64,000 nucleotides of DNA. Origin: Natronoarchaeum philippinense. Its GTDB lineage: Archaea > Halobacteriota > Halobacteria > Halobacteriales > Natronoarchaeaceae. Below, one piece after another: positions 1-7,400 of the stretch. Positions within the stretch are counted from its first letter, which is position 1, and every line of letters begins with the position of its first letter. The position numbers were made by a program, and so were the translations under genes. Below the pieces are notes generated by a model that was not told where the DNA came from, did no database searches, and saw only the letters and a list, made by a program, of their open reading frames with translations. Location of the stretch: the NCBI RefSeq assembly GCF_900215575.1, contig NZ_OBEJ01000003.1, positions 248,001-312,000 on the forward strand. The letters are read 5' to 3'.

Positions 1-60
1 CTTATCGGCAACGTGTGGCTCGTCTTCGAGATCGACGCGTTCGAACGCGACTTCGAGTGA
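1..60 (+). CDS. C-terminal end of a truncated gene
   Basis: Reading from base 1 gives 19 codons (LIGNVWLVFEIDAFERDFE) closed by TGA at 58-60. Composition and codon use resemble the neighbouring genes, so this is probably the tail of a gene that starts outside the window. Too little is visible to name a family. Confidence 0.5.
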   Translation, partial: LIGNVWLVFEIDAFERDFE

Positions 61-100
61 TGCCGACAGCGCTAAGAGTATGGATATGATATGAGTATGT

Positions 101-367
101 ATGCCCGGCGCAGAGAAACGTACAGTCGGCGAACGCGGTCAAGTGACCCTTCCGAAAGAGTTCCGCGAGGAATTTGGTCTCCACGGCGGCGACGAAGTCA
201 CGATCCGAAAGGAATCAGGACAGATCGTCATCGAGAAACCGGTTTCACGTGAGGACCTCGCAGAGGGATACCGTCGTCGTGCCGAACAGCACCAAGCGCT
301 GGCCGACGAGATGGCTGATGTCTCTCAGGAAGCTAACGACACCCTCGGCGACGTGCCGGAGTGGTAG
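101..367 (+). CDS. AbrB/SpoVT-type antitoxin
   Basis: Eighty-eight residues. The N-terminal half has the swapped-hairpin AbrB pattern (GERGQVTLPKEFREEFGL, then GDEVTIRKESGQIVIEKP, about residues 10-48), which binds DNA as a dimer. The C-terminal 40 residues are helical and charged, the usual toxin-binding part. The stop lies 8 bases before the ATG of the MazF-like toxin, so the two are one operon. Several ATGs sit just upstream; the one at 101 fits the domain boundary. AbrB antitoxins normally repress their own operon; no operator was identified here. Confidence 0.85.
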   Translation: MPGAEKRTVGERGQVTLPKEFREEFGLHGGDEVTIRKESGQIVIEKPVSREDLAEGYRRRAEQHQALADEMADVSQEANDTLGDVPEW

Positions 368-375
368 TGGTTTCG

Positions 376-729
376 ATGCACGTTCACCGTGGCGATATTG
401 CCATTGTCGAGCTAGACCCAACGCAAGGATCTGAGCAGCGTGGTACGCGCCCCTGTCTCGTTGTCCAGAACGATGTTGGAAACGAGAACGCCCCGACGAC
501 CATTGTCGTCCCGTTCACGACCTCTTTCGGTGATGAACTCTATCCGTTCGAAGTGCTGGTTCCTGCCGACGAGTGTGCGCTTCGAGAGGATTCAGTCGCT
601 GTCTGTAGTCAGATTCGGACTGTCTCGGTTGATCATCGCGTCTCCGATGTGATTGGCTCCATCCCGGATGACCGGATGGCAGAGGTCGATACCGCCCTCG
701 AGTACAGTCTCGGGCTTCGTGATGTGTAG
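376..729 (+). CDS. MazF/PemK-type endoribonuclease toxin
   Basis: About 117 residues from the ATG at 376. An in-frame GTG at 361 would overlap the antitoxin stop and add residues not typical of the family. The opening RGDIAIVELDPTQGSEQRG followed by TRPCLVVQND is the classical PemK/MazF signature for sequence-specific mRNA interferases; the TIVVPFTT and CSQIRTVS strands also match the fold. It directly follows an AbrB-type antitoxin, so this is a type II toxin-antitoxin pair. Cleavage specificity cannot be read from sequence. Confidence 0.88.
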   Translation: MHVHRGDIAIVELDPTQGSEQRGTRPCLVVQNDVGNENAPTTIVVPFTTSFGDELYPFEVLVPADECALREDSVAVCSQIRTVSVDHRVSDVIGSIPDDRMAEVDTALEYSLGLRDV

Positions 730-750
730 CGAGTCGGTCAGCTCACGTCA

Positions 751-2037
751 CTACCAGGTCAGCCCTTCATACGTAATCCCCTCACCGCGCTCCACGACAC
801 GCCGCCCATCCACCACGACGGACTCTTCCATCGCGTCGAACGCTTCGTCGAGCGCCGCGAACTCGTCCCAGTCGGTCACCACGAGCGCTCCCGAGGCCCA
901 CTCCAGCGCCTCACCAGCGGAGTCCGCGTACTCGATCTCCGGGAACTGCTCGCGCATGTTCTCGGTTGCGACCGGATCGTACCCTACCACGTCGGCTCCG
1001 CGCTCTTTGAGCCCCTCGATCACCGGAATCGCCCGCGAGTTGCGCGTGTCGTCCGTCCCGGGCTTGAACGCTAGGCCGAGCACGGCGACACGCTTACCTT
1101 CCACGTCGACGTGCTCGTCGAGCAACTCCAGCAGTCGTTCTGGCTGGCGGTCGTTGACCTCGACGGCGGCGTCTAACACTGCGGGATCGTAGCCGGCCTC
1201 CCGCGCCGCGGCGATGATCGCTGCGACGTCTTTGGGAAAACACGACCCGCCCCAGCCGACGCCCGAACGCAAGAACTGCTCGCCGATGCGGTCGTCGAGA
1301 CCGATCGCGTCGGCGACCTCGTAGGCGTCGATGCCGAACTCCTTGCAGACGTTCCCCAAGTCGTTGATCAGCGAGATTTTCGTCGCCAAGAAGGCGTTGT
1401 TGGCGTACTTGATCATCGTCGCCGTCTCGGGGCCCGTCTGGACGACGTGAGTGTCGTGGTCGGCAAGTAGCGGTGCGTACACGGCCTCCAGCCGATCGGT
1501 CGCCCACGCCGAGTCAGTCCCGAAGACGACCTTCTGGGGTGCCAGAAAGTCCTCAACTGCAGTCCCCTCGCGCAGGAACTCGGGGTTCGTCGCCACCTCG
1601 ACGCGCGATGACGACTCGCCCAGTCCCTCGGCGACGGCGTCCCGAATCTCGTCGACCTTCGGCGGCGTGATCGTGCTCTTGACGATCACCAGATGATCGC
1701 TGTCGGCGTCCGCGAGCGCCTCGCCAGTCATCTCGGCGGCCGCTTCCAGCGGCGCCACGTCGATGCTGCCGTCCTCGCGCGATGGCGTCTGGATGGCGAG
1801 GAACGTCGCCTCGGCGTCAGCGACATTCTCGTAGGCTGTCGTCGCCTGCAAGTTCTCGCCGGCGTGCTCGGCGACCAGCTCGTCCAGTCCGGGCTCGTGG
1901 ATCGGCGCTCGCCCCGCGTTCAGTTCGGCGACGACGTCTTCGTCGATGTCGATCGCCGTTACGTCGTGACCCAGATCGGCGAGACAGGCCGCGAGCGTCG
2001 TCCCGACGTAGCCGCTCCCGACGACGTTGATGTTCAT
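751..2037 (-). CDS. UDP-glucose/GDP-mannose 6-dehydrogenase family protein
   Basis: About 428 residues. It oxidises the C6 hydroxyl of a nucleotide sugar to a uronic acid with two NAD. It shows the N-terminal Rossmann motif [12 protein letters not shown] (residues 5-16), the central [12 protein letters not shown] segment (about 209-220), the catalytic-cysteine motif [10 protein letters not shown] (Cys266) and the C-terminal [14 protein letters not shown] substrate-binding loop. The start at 2037 gives MNINVVGSG; an upstream in-frame ATG at 2064 would add nine atypical residues. Haloferax AglM, which makes UDP-glucuronate for protein N-glycosylation, is a family member. The nucleotidyltransferase at 4754 is a natural partner, since separated from it by a toxin pair and an IS element. 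Confidence 0.92.
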   Translation of the reverse strand: MNINVVGSGYVGTTLAACLADLGHDVTAIDIDEDVVAELNAGRAPIHEPGLDELVAEHAGENLQATTAYENVADAEATFLAIQTPSREDGSIDVAPLEAAAEMTGEALADADSDHLVIVKSTITPPKVDEIRDAVAEGLGESSSRVEVATNPEFLREGTAVEDFLAPQKVVFGTDSAWATDRLEAVYAPLLADHDTHVVQTGPETATMIKYANNAFLATKISLINDLGNVCKEFGIDAYEVADAIGLDDRIGEQFLRSGVGWGGSCFPKDVAAIIAAAREAGYDPAVLDAAVEVNDRQPERLLELLDEHVDVEGKRVAVLGLAFKPGTDDTRNSRAIPVIEGLKERGADVVGYDPVATENMREQFPEIEYADSAGEALEWASGALVVTDWDEFAALDEAFDAMEESVVVDGRRVVERGEGITYEGLTW

Positions 2038-2207
2038 GCTCGGTGATGGTTCGCTCGGGCGCATTAACGTTGTGCACCGTGGTTTGGTATTTGTACTGTC
2101 CGTCTGGATAGCGCTCTGTGCCGTTGGAGATCGACAGGTGTCTCTGAGAGGCTCGGGAAACTATTCTCCGAAGAAAGAATTATATCTGTGGCTGCGTAGT
2201 ATCGAGT
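2038..2207. promoter_or_regulatory. divergent promoter region
   Basis: This gap separates the leftward dehydrogenase from the rightward winged-helix gene. A clear TATA element, AATTATATCT at about 2176-2185, precedes the ATG at 2208 by about 27 bases, which suggests a leaderless transcript. No obvious palindromic operator was seen. Confidence 0.5.
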
Positions 2208-2741
2208 ATGGACGCCACAGACGCCTCCGACGGCCCTCCACCGTTCGAGGATGCATTTCGCGGTGACGATGTCGAACAGCGCATCTACGGCACGGTCCTC
2301 CAGACCCGCGAGCCGACGACGGCGGGTGCCATCGCCGATCAGGTCGACTGCGATCCGAAAACGGCCCGGAAGTATCTCGGCTGGTTTAGCGATCTCGGGA
2401 TCGTCACGCGCTATGACGGCACTCCGGTCACCTACGAACGGAACGACGCGTACTTCCAGTGGCGACGGATCAACCAGCTTGCCGCCGAGCACACTCTCGA
2501 TACGCTTCGCCAGCGCGTCCGGAACCTAACCGACCGGATCACCGCGTACGAGGAGACGTACGACGCCGAGAGGCCAGGGGCAGTCGACGCTGTCGCAGCC
2601 GCCGAAGCGAGCGACGAGCGGACGATCGATGCCGTGTATGGCGATCTCGCCGACTGGGCAACCGTTCGAGAGGAGCGCGAACGCTACGAACGCGCCCGAC
2701 AGCAACGCGCTGATACTGAGACCGAACCGGTGTCTGGGTAG
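2208..2741 (+). CDS. winged-helix DNA-binding protein, probable antitoxin partner
   Basis: One hundred seventy-seven residues. The region around 25-75 (RIYGTVLQTREPTTAGAIAD, then CDPKTARKYLGWFSDLGIV) is a winged helix-turn-helix of the ArsR/TrmB kind. The rest (about 90-170) is a highly charged helical stretch likely to form a coiled coil. Only 9 bases separate it from the TumE-like gene at 2751, and this paired layout is typical of haloarchaeal regulator-toxin couples. Its role as antitoxin and autorepressor is inferred from that layout. It could equally be a plain transcription factor. Confidence 0.65.
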   Translation: MDATDASDGPPPFEDAFRGDDVEQRIYGTVLQTREPTTAGAIADQVDCDPKTARKYLGWFSDLGIVTRYDGTPVTYERNDAYFQWRRINQLAAEHTLDTLRQRVRNLTDRITAYEETYDAERPGAVDAVAAAEASDERTIDAVYGDLADWATVREERERYERARQQRADTETEPVSG

Positions 2742-2750
2742 TCACGTCCA

Positions 2751-3182
2751 ATGGTGCCGCCAGCAGGCGACGGTCGGAGCCCCGCGCCGATCGATCGTCC
2801 GATTCTCGAATTTCTCCAGACGCGTCTCCAAGGCACGAACCAAGTTTCCCGAGCGACTATCACGGACGCTAACGGACATCTGGAGCTCAACGTCTCGCTT
2901 GCAGCATCGTACTACCCCGCGAGCGTCGATAAAGCGAGTCTAGCCGTTCGCTGGTACACGAACGACGACTTCAAAATCCACTACCGTGAGGTTTCCTCGG
3001 ATGATTCGTGGGAGTGTCGCTGGGATCGCCATCCGAACCCCCACAATTCGCGGGACCATTTCCATCCCTCTCCTGCCGCGCCGACGCCCGGCAAGGACGC
3101 TTCGTGGCCGAACGACCACCGCGACGTGTTGCGGCTTGTTCTCGACGAAATCGAAGCACGGATCGCGGATCTCTGGAAGTGA
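2751..3182 (+). CDS. TumE-like (DUF6516-type) toxin candidate
   Basis: One hundred forty-three residues. After a basic/hydrophobic N-terminus, the core holds HYREVSSDDSWECRWDRHPN followed by PHNSRDHFHP and a C-terminal DHRDVLRLVLDEIEARIADL helix. The order of aromatic, RWD, clustered histidines and closing helix is that of the DUF6516/TumE toxin family found beside HTH antitoxins. It starts 9 bases after the winged-helix gene, so both are probably co-transcribed. The biochemical activity of this haloarchaeal branch is not evident from sequence, so toxin is a family-level assignment. Confidence 0.6.
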   Translation: MVPPAGDGRSPAPIDRPILEFLQTRLQGTNQVSRATITDANGHLELNVSLAASYYPASVDKASLAVRWYTNDDFKIHYREVSSDDSWECRWDRHPNPHNSRDHFHPSPAAPTPGKDASWPNDHRDVLRLVLDEIEARIADLWK

Positions 3183-3277
3183 TGAAACTGCTGTTCGTCG
3201 TGTGGGAGATCTGGTCTCTACCTCACATAATTCCAGCGACACGAAATGACTTTATGGAAGTTGCAAGGCTAAAACCC

Positions 3278-3291
3278 CGCTCTTCAGGGCG
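3278..3291 (+). repeat. left-end hairpin of the TnpB element
   Basis: A five-pair stem (one G-T pair) with loop TTCA, followed by GAGGATACAGCCG. It mirrors the right-end hairpin in stem length, loop length and loop sequence pattern (TTYA). Confidence 0.6.
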
Positions 3292-3378
3292 AGGATACAG
3301 CCGACAACTCCTACACAACCCACCGTCGATGGCAAGGCCGGATATTTCACGCCAACCGACTGTATCAAGATACCACCG

Positions 3379-3396
3379 TTCATAACCAGTTATGAA
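3379..3396. promoter_or_regulatory. palindrome ahead of tnpB
   Basis: TTCATAAC and GTTATGAA are perfect 8-base inverted repeats with a 2-base spacer, ending 8 bases before the tnpB ATG. It could be an operator or a leader hairpin affecting initiation. No experimental counterpart is known to me. Confidence 0.4.
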
Positions 3397-3404
3397 GCCA
3401 GAAA

Positions 3405-4679
3405 ATGAGTCGAACCATCCGAACCTTCGAGGCCACAATCACGAACCAGCAACAGGTTTGTGACGACCTCGACCAACTCGGATGGGCCGCCTCAAAACTC
3501 TGGAACGTCGGTCGCTACTACGCACAAGAACGGTGGGACGAAACGGGCGATATTCCCGATGATGGGGAACTCAAAGCCGAACTCAAACGCCACGACCGCT
3601 ACACGGACTTACATTCTCAATCCAGTCAGCGCGTTCTCGAAGAACTCGCTGAAGCGTTCACCGGCTGGTTCGGCAAGCGTCGGAACGGCGATGACCGTGC
3701 CCGACCGCCCGGCTACCGCAAACACGGAGACTCCCACCCGCGTTCAACCGTGTCGTTCAAAGCGGCTGGCTTCAAGCACGACGCACAGTTCACCCGCGTT
3801 CGCCTCTCGAAAGGACGAAACCTCAAAGAACATCGTTCGGACTTCATCCTCTGTGAGTACCAGACTCGCCCAGATGTTGACCTGTCCGAGTGGGACATTC
3901 AACAGGTTCGCACCGTCTACAAGCGCGACGAGTGGCGGCTACAGTTCGTCTGTCGCACCACCATCGACCCGGAACCGCCGGGTGATGAAGTGGCAGGTGT
4001 TGACCTCGGGATTTGCAACGTCGCCGCCGTCTCGTTCGGCGGTGAGTCGGTGTTGTACCCCGGTGGCGCACTCAAAGAGGACGAATACTACTTCACGAAG
4101 CAGAAAGCCAAATGCGACGATTCCTCGTCCCGTGAGGCTACTCGTCTTGATCGGACGAGAACTGGTCGTCGGACGCACTTCTTGCACGCACTCTCGAAAT
4201 CAATCGTAGAGGAGTGTGTCGAACGAGGTGTTGGTACACTTGTCGTGGGCGACCTCGGCGGCATCCGTGAGGACGATGAAAACGGCGAACCTCGGAATTG
4301 GGGCGACCACGGGAATCTCGACTTGCATGGGTGGGCGTTCGACCGCTTCACGACGCTTCTCGGCTACAAAGCAGAAGCCGAGGGCATCGACGTGGAGTTG
4401 GTGTCGGAACGCGACACATCGAAGTCGTGTTCAGCATGTGGTCACACGGATGACAACCAGCGTGTGGAGCGTGGACTGTACGTGTGTGACGCGTGCGGTA
4501 CGGTTTCGAACGCAGACGTGAACGGCGCGGAGAATATTCGACAAAAGGTACTCCCGAGTCTCGCCACGGATGGCGGTGATAGGGATAACGGCTGGTTGGC
4601 ACAGCCAGCGGTTCACCTGTTCGACCGTAGCGAGGGCAGTTTCGTCCCGCGAGAACAGGCCGTGAACCGCGAACCGTAA
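3405..4679 (+). CDS. tnpB: TnpB, RNA-guided endonuclease of IS1341-type element
   Basis: Four hundred twenty-four residues, full length for haloarchaeal OrfB/TnpB. An N-terminal helix-turn-helix-like region precedes a split RuvC fold: RuvC-I GVDLGICNVAAVS (Asp200), RuvC-II VVGDLGGIREDD (281-291) and RuvC-III NADVNGAENI (Asp371). Between RuvC-II and III lies a four-cysteine zinc ribbon (Cys342, 345, 361, 364). In characterised TnpB proteins the RuvC-II acidic residue is Glu; here that place appears to be Gly282 followed by Asp283, so catalysis may rely on Asp283 or a shifted acidic residue in REDD. TnpB uses an RNA from the element's 3' end to cut the unoccupied donor site and so promotes element retention. 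The reading frame is intact. Confidence 0.9.
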   Translation: MSRTIRTFEATITNQQQVCDDLDQLGWAASKLWNVGRYYAQERWDETGDIPDDGELKAELKRHDRYTDLHSQSSQRVLEELAEAFTGWFGKRRNGDDRARPPGYRKHGDSHPRSTVSFKAAGFKHDAQFTRVRLSKGRNLKEHRSDFILCEYQTRPDVDLSEWDIQQVRTVYKRDEWRLQFVCRTTIDPEPPGDEVAGVDLGICNVAAVSFGGESVLYPGGALKEDEYYFTKQKAKCDDSSSREATRLDRTRTGRRTHFLHALSKSIVEECVERGVGTLVVGDLGGIREDDENGEPRNWGDHGNLDLHGWAFDRFTTLLGYKAEAEGIDVELVSERDTSKSCSACGHTDDNQRVERGLYVCDACGTVSNADVNGAENIRQKVLPSLATDGGDRDNGWLAQPAVHLFDRSEGSFVPREQAVNREP

Positions 4680-4730
4680 TATCCCAACGCGGTCGGGAAC
4701 CTTCGCACTTTAGTGCGGGGAGGATGTCAA
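4600..4730 (+). ncRNA. predicted omega (right-end) RNA of the TnpB element
   Basis: In IS200/IS605 elements the guide RNA scaffold overlaps the 3' part of tnpB and ends at the right end, with the guide taken from flanking DNA; sense overlapping RNAs are known for haloarchaeal IS1341 genes. Here the right-end stem-loop at 4704-4717 and the GGGGAGGATGTCAA end fit that design. The 5' boundary is a guess. The guide would start near 4731, in the leader of the nucleotidyltransferase. Confidence 0.35.
4704..4717 (+). repeat. right-end hairpin of the TnpB element
   Basis: Perfect stem CGCAC/GTGCG with loop TTTA, 24 bases after the tnpB stop. It is the right-end counterpart of the hairpin at 3278-3291. 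Confidence 0.65.
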
Positions 4731-4753
4731 AGCTGACTGAGGGACAACAACGC

Positions 4754-5500
4754 ATGCAAGCAGTCGTTCTCGCCGCTGGCGAAGGCACTCGCCTGCGGCC
4801 GCTGACCGAAGACAAACCGAAGGGGATGGTCGAGGTCGCCGGCGAACCCATCCTCACCCACTGCTTCGAGCAGTTGGTCGAACTCGGCGCCGAGGAGTTG
4901 ATCGTCGTCGTCGGCTACAAAAAAGAGAAGATCATCCAGCACTACGACGACGAGTTCCGCGGGGTGCCGATCACCTACACCCACCAGCGCGAACAGCAGG
5001 GCCTCGCCCACGCGCTGCTCACTGCCGAGGAACACGTCGATCAGGACTTCATGTTGATGCTGGGCGACAATATCTTCGACGCGAACCTCCAGGATGTCGT
5101 GCGCCGGCACAACGAGGACCGCGCCGACGCCGCCTTCCTCGTCGAGGAGGTGCCCATGGAGGAGGCCTCCCGCTACGGCGTCTGTGACACGAACGACTAC
5201 GGCGAGATCACCGACGTGATCGAGAAACCCGAGGAGCCGCCGACGAACCTCGTGATGACTGGCTTCTACACGTTCACGCCCGCGATCTTCCACGCCTGTC
5301 ACCTCGTCCAGCCCTCGAATCGCGGCGAGTACGAGATCAGTGAGGCGGTCGACCTCCTGCTGGCCAGCGGGCGCACGATCGACGCGATCGGCCTCGACGG
5401 CTGGCGACTGGACATCGGCTATCCCGAGGACCGCGACGAAGCCGAACGGCGCCTGACCGGTGAGGTTGACGAGGAGGCCGCGGCGGCATCGAGCGAGTAA
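4754..5500 (+). CDS. sugar-1-phosphate nucleotidyltransferase (AglF/RfbA type)
   Basis: Two hundred forty-eight residues of the NTP-transferase fold. The nucleotide-binding signature LAAGEGTRLRPL with downstream KPKGMVEV lies at about residues 6-27, and MLMLGDNIFD supplies the metal-binding aspartate. The C-terminus has ASGRTIDAIGLDGWRLDIGYPED, written here in parts: a typical substrate-pocket WRLDIGYPED. It makes NDP-glucose or a related sugar from sugar-1-phosphate and NTP. The in-frame ATG at 4724 lies inside the IS right end, and the protein proper starts with MQAVVLAAG at 4754. AglF of Haloferax, which feeds the AglM dehydrogenase, is a close functional analogue; exact substrate is not readable. 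The IS insertion may have replaced its native promoter. Confidence 0.85.
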   Translation: MQAVVLAAGEGTRLRPLTEDKPKGMVEVAGEPILTHCFEQLVELGAEELIVVVGYKKEKIIQHYDDEFRGVPITYTHQREQQGLAHALLTAEEHVDQDFMLMLGDNIFDANLQDVVRRHNEDRADAAFLVEEVPMEEASRYGVCDTNDYGEITDVIEKPEEPPTNLVMTGFYTFTPAIFHACHLVQPSNRGEYEISEAVDLLLASGRTIDAIGLDGWRLDIGYPEDRDEAERRLTGEVDEEAAAASSE

Positions 5501-5504
5501 ACTA

Positions 5505-5604
5505 CCCCACCCTACTCCCTCGGCGCATACGCGCCTCGGTCCGTGAGGGTGGGGCCACCGATAGAGCGGAGCTCTATCGAGGCCTCGAAAGGCTTCGCCT
5601 TTCG
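5505..5604. repeat. three successive perfect hairpins
   Basis: Directly after the nucleotidyltransferase stop: CCCCACCCT (5505-5513) pairs with AGGGTGGGG (5546-5554); CGATAGAGC-GGA-GCTCTATCG spans 5559-5579; and CGAAAGGC-TTC-GCCTTTCG spans 5586-5604. Stems are 9, 9 and 8 perfect pairs. They could be a transcription terminator array, a structured RNA, or the end of a decayed mobile element. Confidence 0.7.
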
Positions 5605-5621
5605 CTGAATCCCCACTGCTT

Positions 5622-5789
5622 CTACGAGCTCGGGACGAGAAGTTTGTCCAGTTCTTCGAGACCGAACAGCGACCGGTTGTCGCCGAGATCGTCGGCGAGT
5701 CCGTCGACGAAGCCGCTCTTCGAGAAGAGGACGAACTCTTCCTCACGCGTGTTCGGTCCCCACCGAGCCCGCTCGGCCGTCCCCAGATA
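5622..5789 (-). pseudogene. C-terminal fragment of a DUF234-type ATPase
   Basis: Read leftward, about 55 codons (WGPNTREEEFVLFSKSGFVD and on to NRSLFGLEELDKLL) align with the last 50 residues of the intact ATPase at 5862-7244 (RWAEKPADGEPLYVLFSRSG and DDVLLFGLSDLI). Homology stops at about 5789, where repeated ATT/TTC-rich sequence begins, so the ATPase domain is missing. The nucleotide sequence differs clearly from the intact gene, so it is an old paralogue remnant rather than a fresh duplicate. It lies head-to-head with the intact gene. Confidence 0.75.
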
Positions 5790-5799
5790 AGAAATCACG

Positions 5800-5825
5800 A
5801 TTTCGGAAATCACAATTTCCGAAAT
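5800..5825. promoter_or_regulatory. 11-bp inverted repeat upstream of the ATPase
   Basis: ATTTCGGAAAT and ATTTCCGAAAT are perfect inverted repeats around the spacer CACA. A TATA-like TTCTATTT follows at about 5831-5838, about 27 bases ahead of the ATG at 5862. The repeat thus sits at or just above the BRE/TATA position, where a bound factor would control the ATPase gene. Confidence 0.6.
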
Positions 5826-5861
5826 GGAGAGTTCTATTTGTGTGGAGATGGTACCAGACGT

Positions 5862-7244
5862 ATGGAGCAATTCGTCGATCGGGATCTCGAACTCGAGCAA
5901 CTCACGGACTGCTACGAGTCCGGAACGGCGGACTTCGTCGTGATCTACGGACGCCGTCGTCTCGGCAAGAGCGAACTCGTCCGACAGTCCATCGCTGATC
6001 GGGACGACGCTGTCTACTACCAAGCAGTCGAGTCCACCGCACAAAATCAGCTCGAACAATTTATCGACGCTGCCACCGCACAGTTCCCTTCGTTGCGCAA
6101 TGTCCGCCGAGACTGGGAACTACTTCTAGAAGCGCTCGGCGAGCAAGACGCTACCGTAGTCATCGACGAGTTTCCGTTCCTCATCGAGGAGGACGAATCC
6201 CTTCCATCCCGGATTCAGCGCGTCTGGGACATGAAATTGCAGGAAACGGGGATGACCATCGTGCTCGTTGGGTCCTCGATCAGCGTCATGGAGGACAAGG
6301 TTCTTTCCGGGAGTGCACCGCTGTACGGCCGGCGGACGGCGACGATTGATCTCAAACCCCTCTCTGTAGCCGACTCCCACCAGTTCTTTCCGGACTACGA
6401 CCCCGAAACCGCCATCACTGCGTGGTCGATCTACGGCGGTACACCGTACTACCTCCAGACCATCGATCCCGACCAGCCGTTAGGAACGAATGTGCAGCAA
6501 GCGATCCTTTCGGAGCGTGGACTCCTGTATTCCGAACCTGAGTTCCTCCTCCGTACCGAACTTCGACAACCAAACACGTACTTCAGCATCCTCCGCGCGC
6601 TCGCTCACGGGCGTCGCACGCCGAACGAAATCGCTGGCATGGCCGGTGTCGAGTCCAGCTCACTCAGTACGTATCTCCAGAAGCTCCGTCGACTTCGCCT
6701 CGTCGAACGTCACATCCCCGTGACGGAATCGCCGACAGCATCGAAACGCGGCCGATACCGAATTGCCGCGCCGCTGTTCCGGTTCTGGTTCCGATTCGTC
6801 TATGGTAATCAAGACCAGCTTCGCATGCTCGACGAAGACGCGTACGACGAACTCGTTGTGCCCGAACTAGCGGACTACGTGAGTCCGCTGTTCGAACGAC
6901 TGTGTCAACGAGCGCTGCCGAATCTCGTCGACCGACGATTCCGTGAGGTAGGGCGGTGGTGGTTCAAGGAACACGAGCTGGACGTTCTCGGCCTTACAGG
7001 TGAAGGACTTGTCGCTGGAGAATGTAAGTTCACATCTCACCCCGTGAGCGAAGGTGTTCTCGCGGATCTCGAACGGACAGCATCGGAAGTCAGGTGGGCA
7101 GAAAAACCAGCAGACGGGGAACCGCTGTACGTTCTTTTCAGCCGCTCCGGATACACTGATGACCTCGAACGCGTCGCAGAAACGCGTGATGATGTCCTCC
7201 TCTTCGGGTTGTCCGATCTGATCGCCACCGATTACAGAATCTAA
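5862..7244 (+). CDS. ATP-binding protein with C-terminal DUF234 domain
   Basis: Four hundred sixty residues. The N-terminal archaeal ATPase domain has Walker A GRRRLGKSEL (about 30-39), Walker B TVVIDEFPFL and a sensor-like VLVGSSISVME. A winged-helix segment follows (RRTPNEIAGMAGVESSSLST). The C-terminal DUF234 region has ELDVLGL and GECKFTSHPV, spaced like the D and ExK of PD-(D/E)XK nucleases. Members are common and mobile in archaea, but their cellular role is unresolved; defence or toxin functions have been suggested. The start at 5862 follows a TATA box; an upstream in-frame GTG at 5838 would precede the expected transcription start. Its own paralogue fragment lies just upstream. Confidence 0.85.
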   Translation: MEQFVDRDLELEQLTDCYESGTADFVVIYGRRRLGKSELVRQSIADRDDAVYYQAVESTAQNQLEQFIDAATAQFPSLRNVRRDWELLLEALGEQDATVVIDEFPFLIEEDESLPSRIQRVWDMKLQETGMTIVLVGSSISVMEDKVLSGSAPLYGRRTATIDLKPLSVADSHQFFPDYDPETAITAWSIYGGTPYYLQTIDPDQPLGTNVQQAILSERGLLYSEPEFLLRTELRQPNTYFSILRALAHGRRTPNEIAGMAGVESSSLSTYLQKLRRLRLVERHIPVTESPTASKRGRYRIAAPLFRFWFRFVYGNQDQLRMLDEDAYDELVVPELADYVSPLFERLCQRALPNLVDRRFREVGRWWFKEHELDVLGLTGEGLVAGECKFTSHPVSEGVLADLERTASEVRWAEKPADGEPLYVLFSRSGYTDDLERVAETRDDVLLFGLSDLIATDYRI

Positions 7245-7400
7245 GAGCCACCTCCTTCGGGACCGGGAAAATGGTACCAATCGCAGTTTGCGATCTGGCC
7301 TTTTGGGGCACCGAATCGGCTGTGCTTCTGCTCCCTCTGACTGTCAACCACCTCCGCACACAACGACGCTTACAAACACCCACTTCGCCTACAACACCAC

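Larger units (their letters stand above)
3278..4730 (+). mobile_element. IS1341-type (IS200/IS605 family) TnpB-only element
   Basis: The single gene is tnpB; there is no Y1 transposase tnpA, so movement would need a transposase in trans. Both ends carry matching small stem-loops: CGCTC-TTCA-GGGCG at the left (3278-3291) and CGCAC-TTTA-GTGCG at the right (4704-4717), the kind of subterminal hairpins IS200/IS605 ends use. The right end runs GGGGAGGATGTCAA to about 4730. Exact termini and target were not determined. The element lies between the TumE-like gene and the nucleotidyltransferase and ends about 23 bases before the latter's ATG. Confidence 0.75.

Noticed and set aside
5848-7279. ATGGTACCA repeated on both sides of the DUF234 ATPase gene (5848 and 7271) as a target-site duplication
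   Set aside because: Nine bases containing a palindromic GGTACC can recur by chance, no terminal inverted repeats accompany it, and the left copy lies inside the promoter-start interval.
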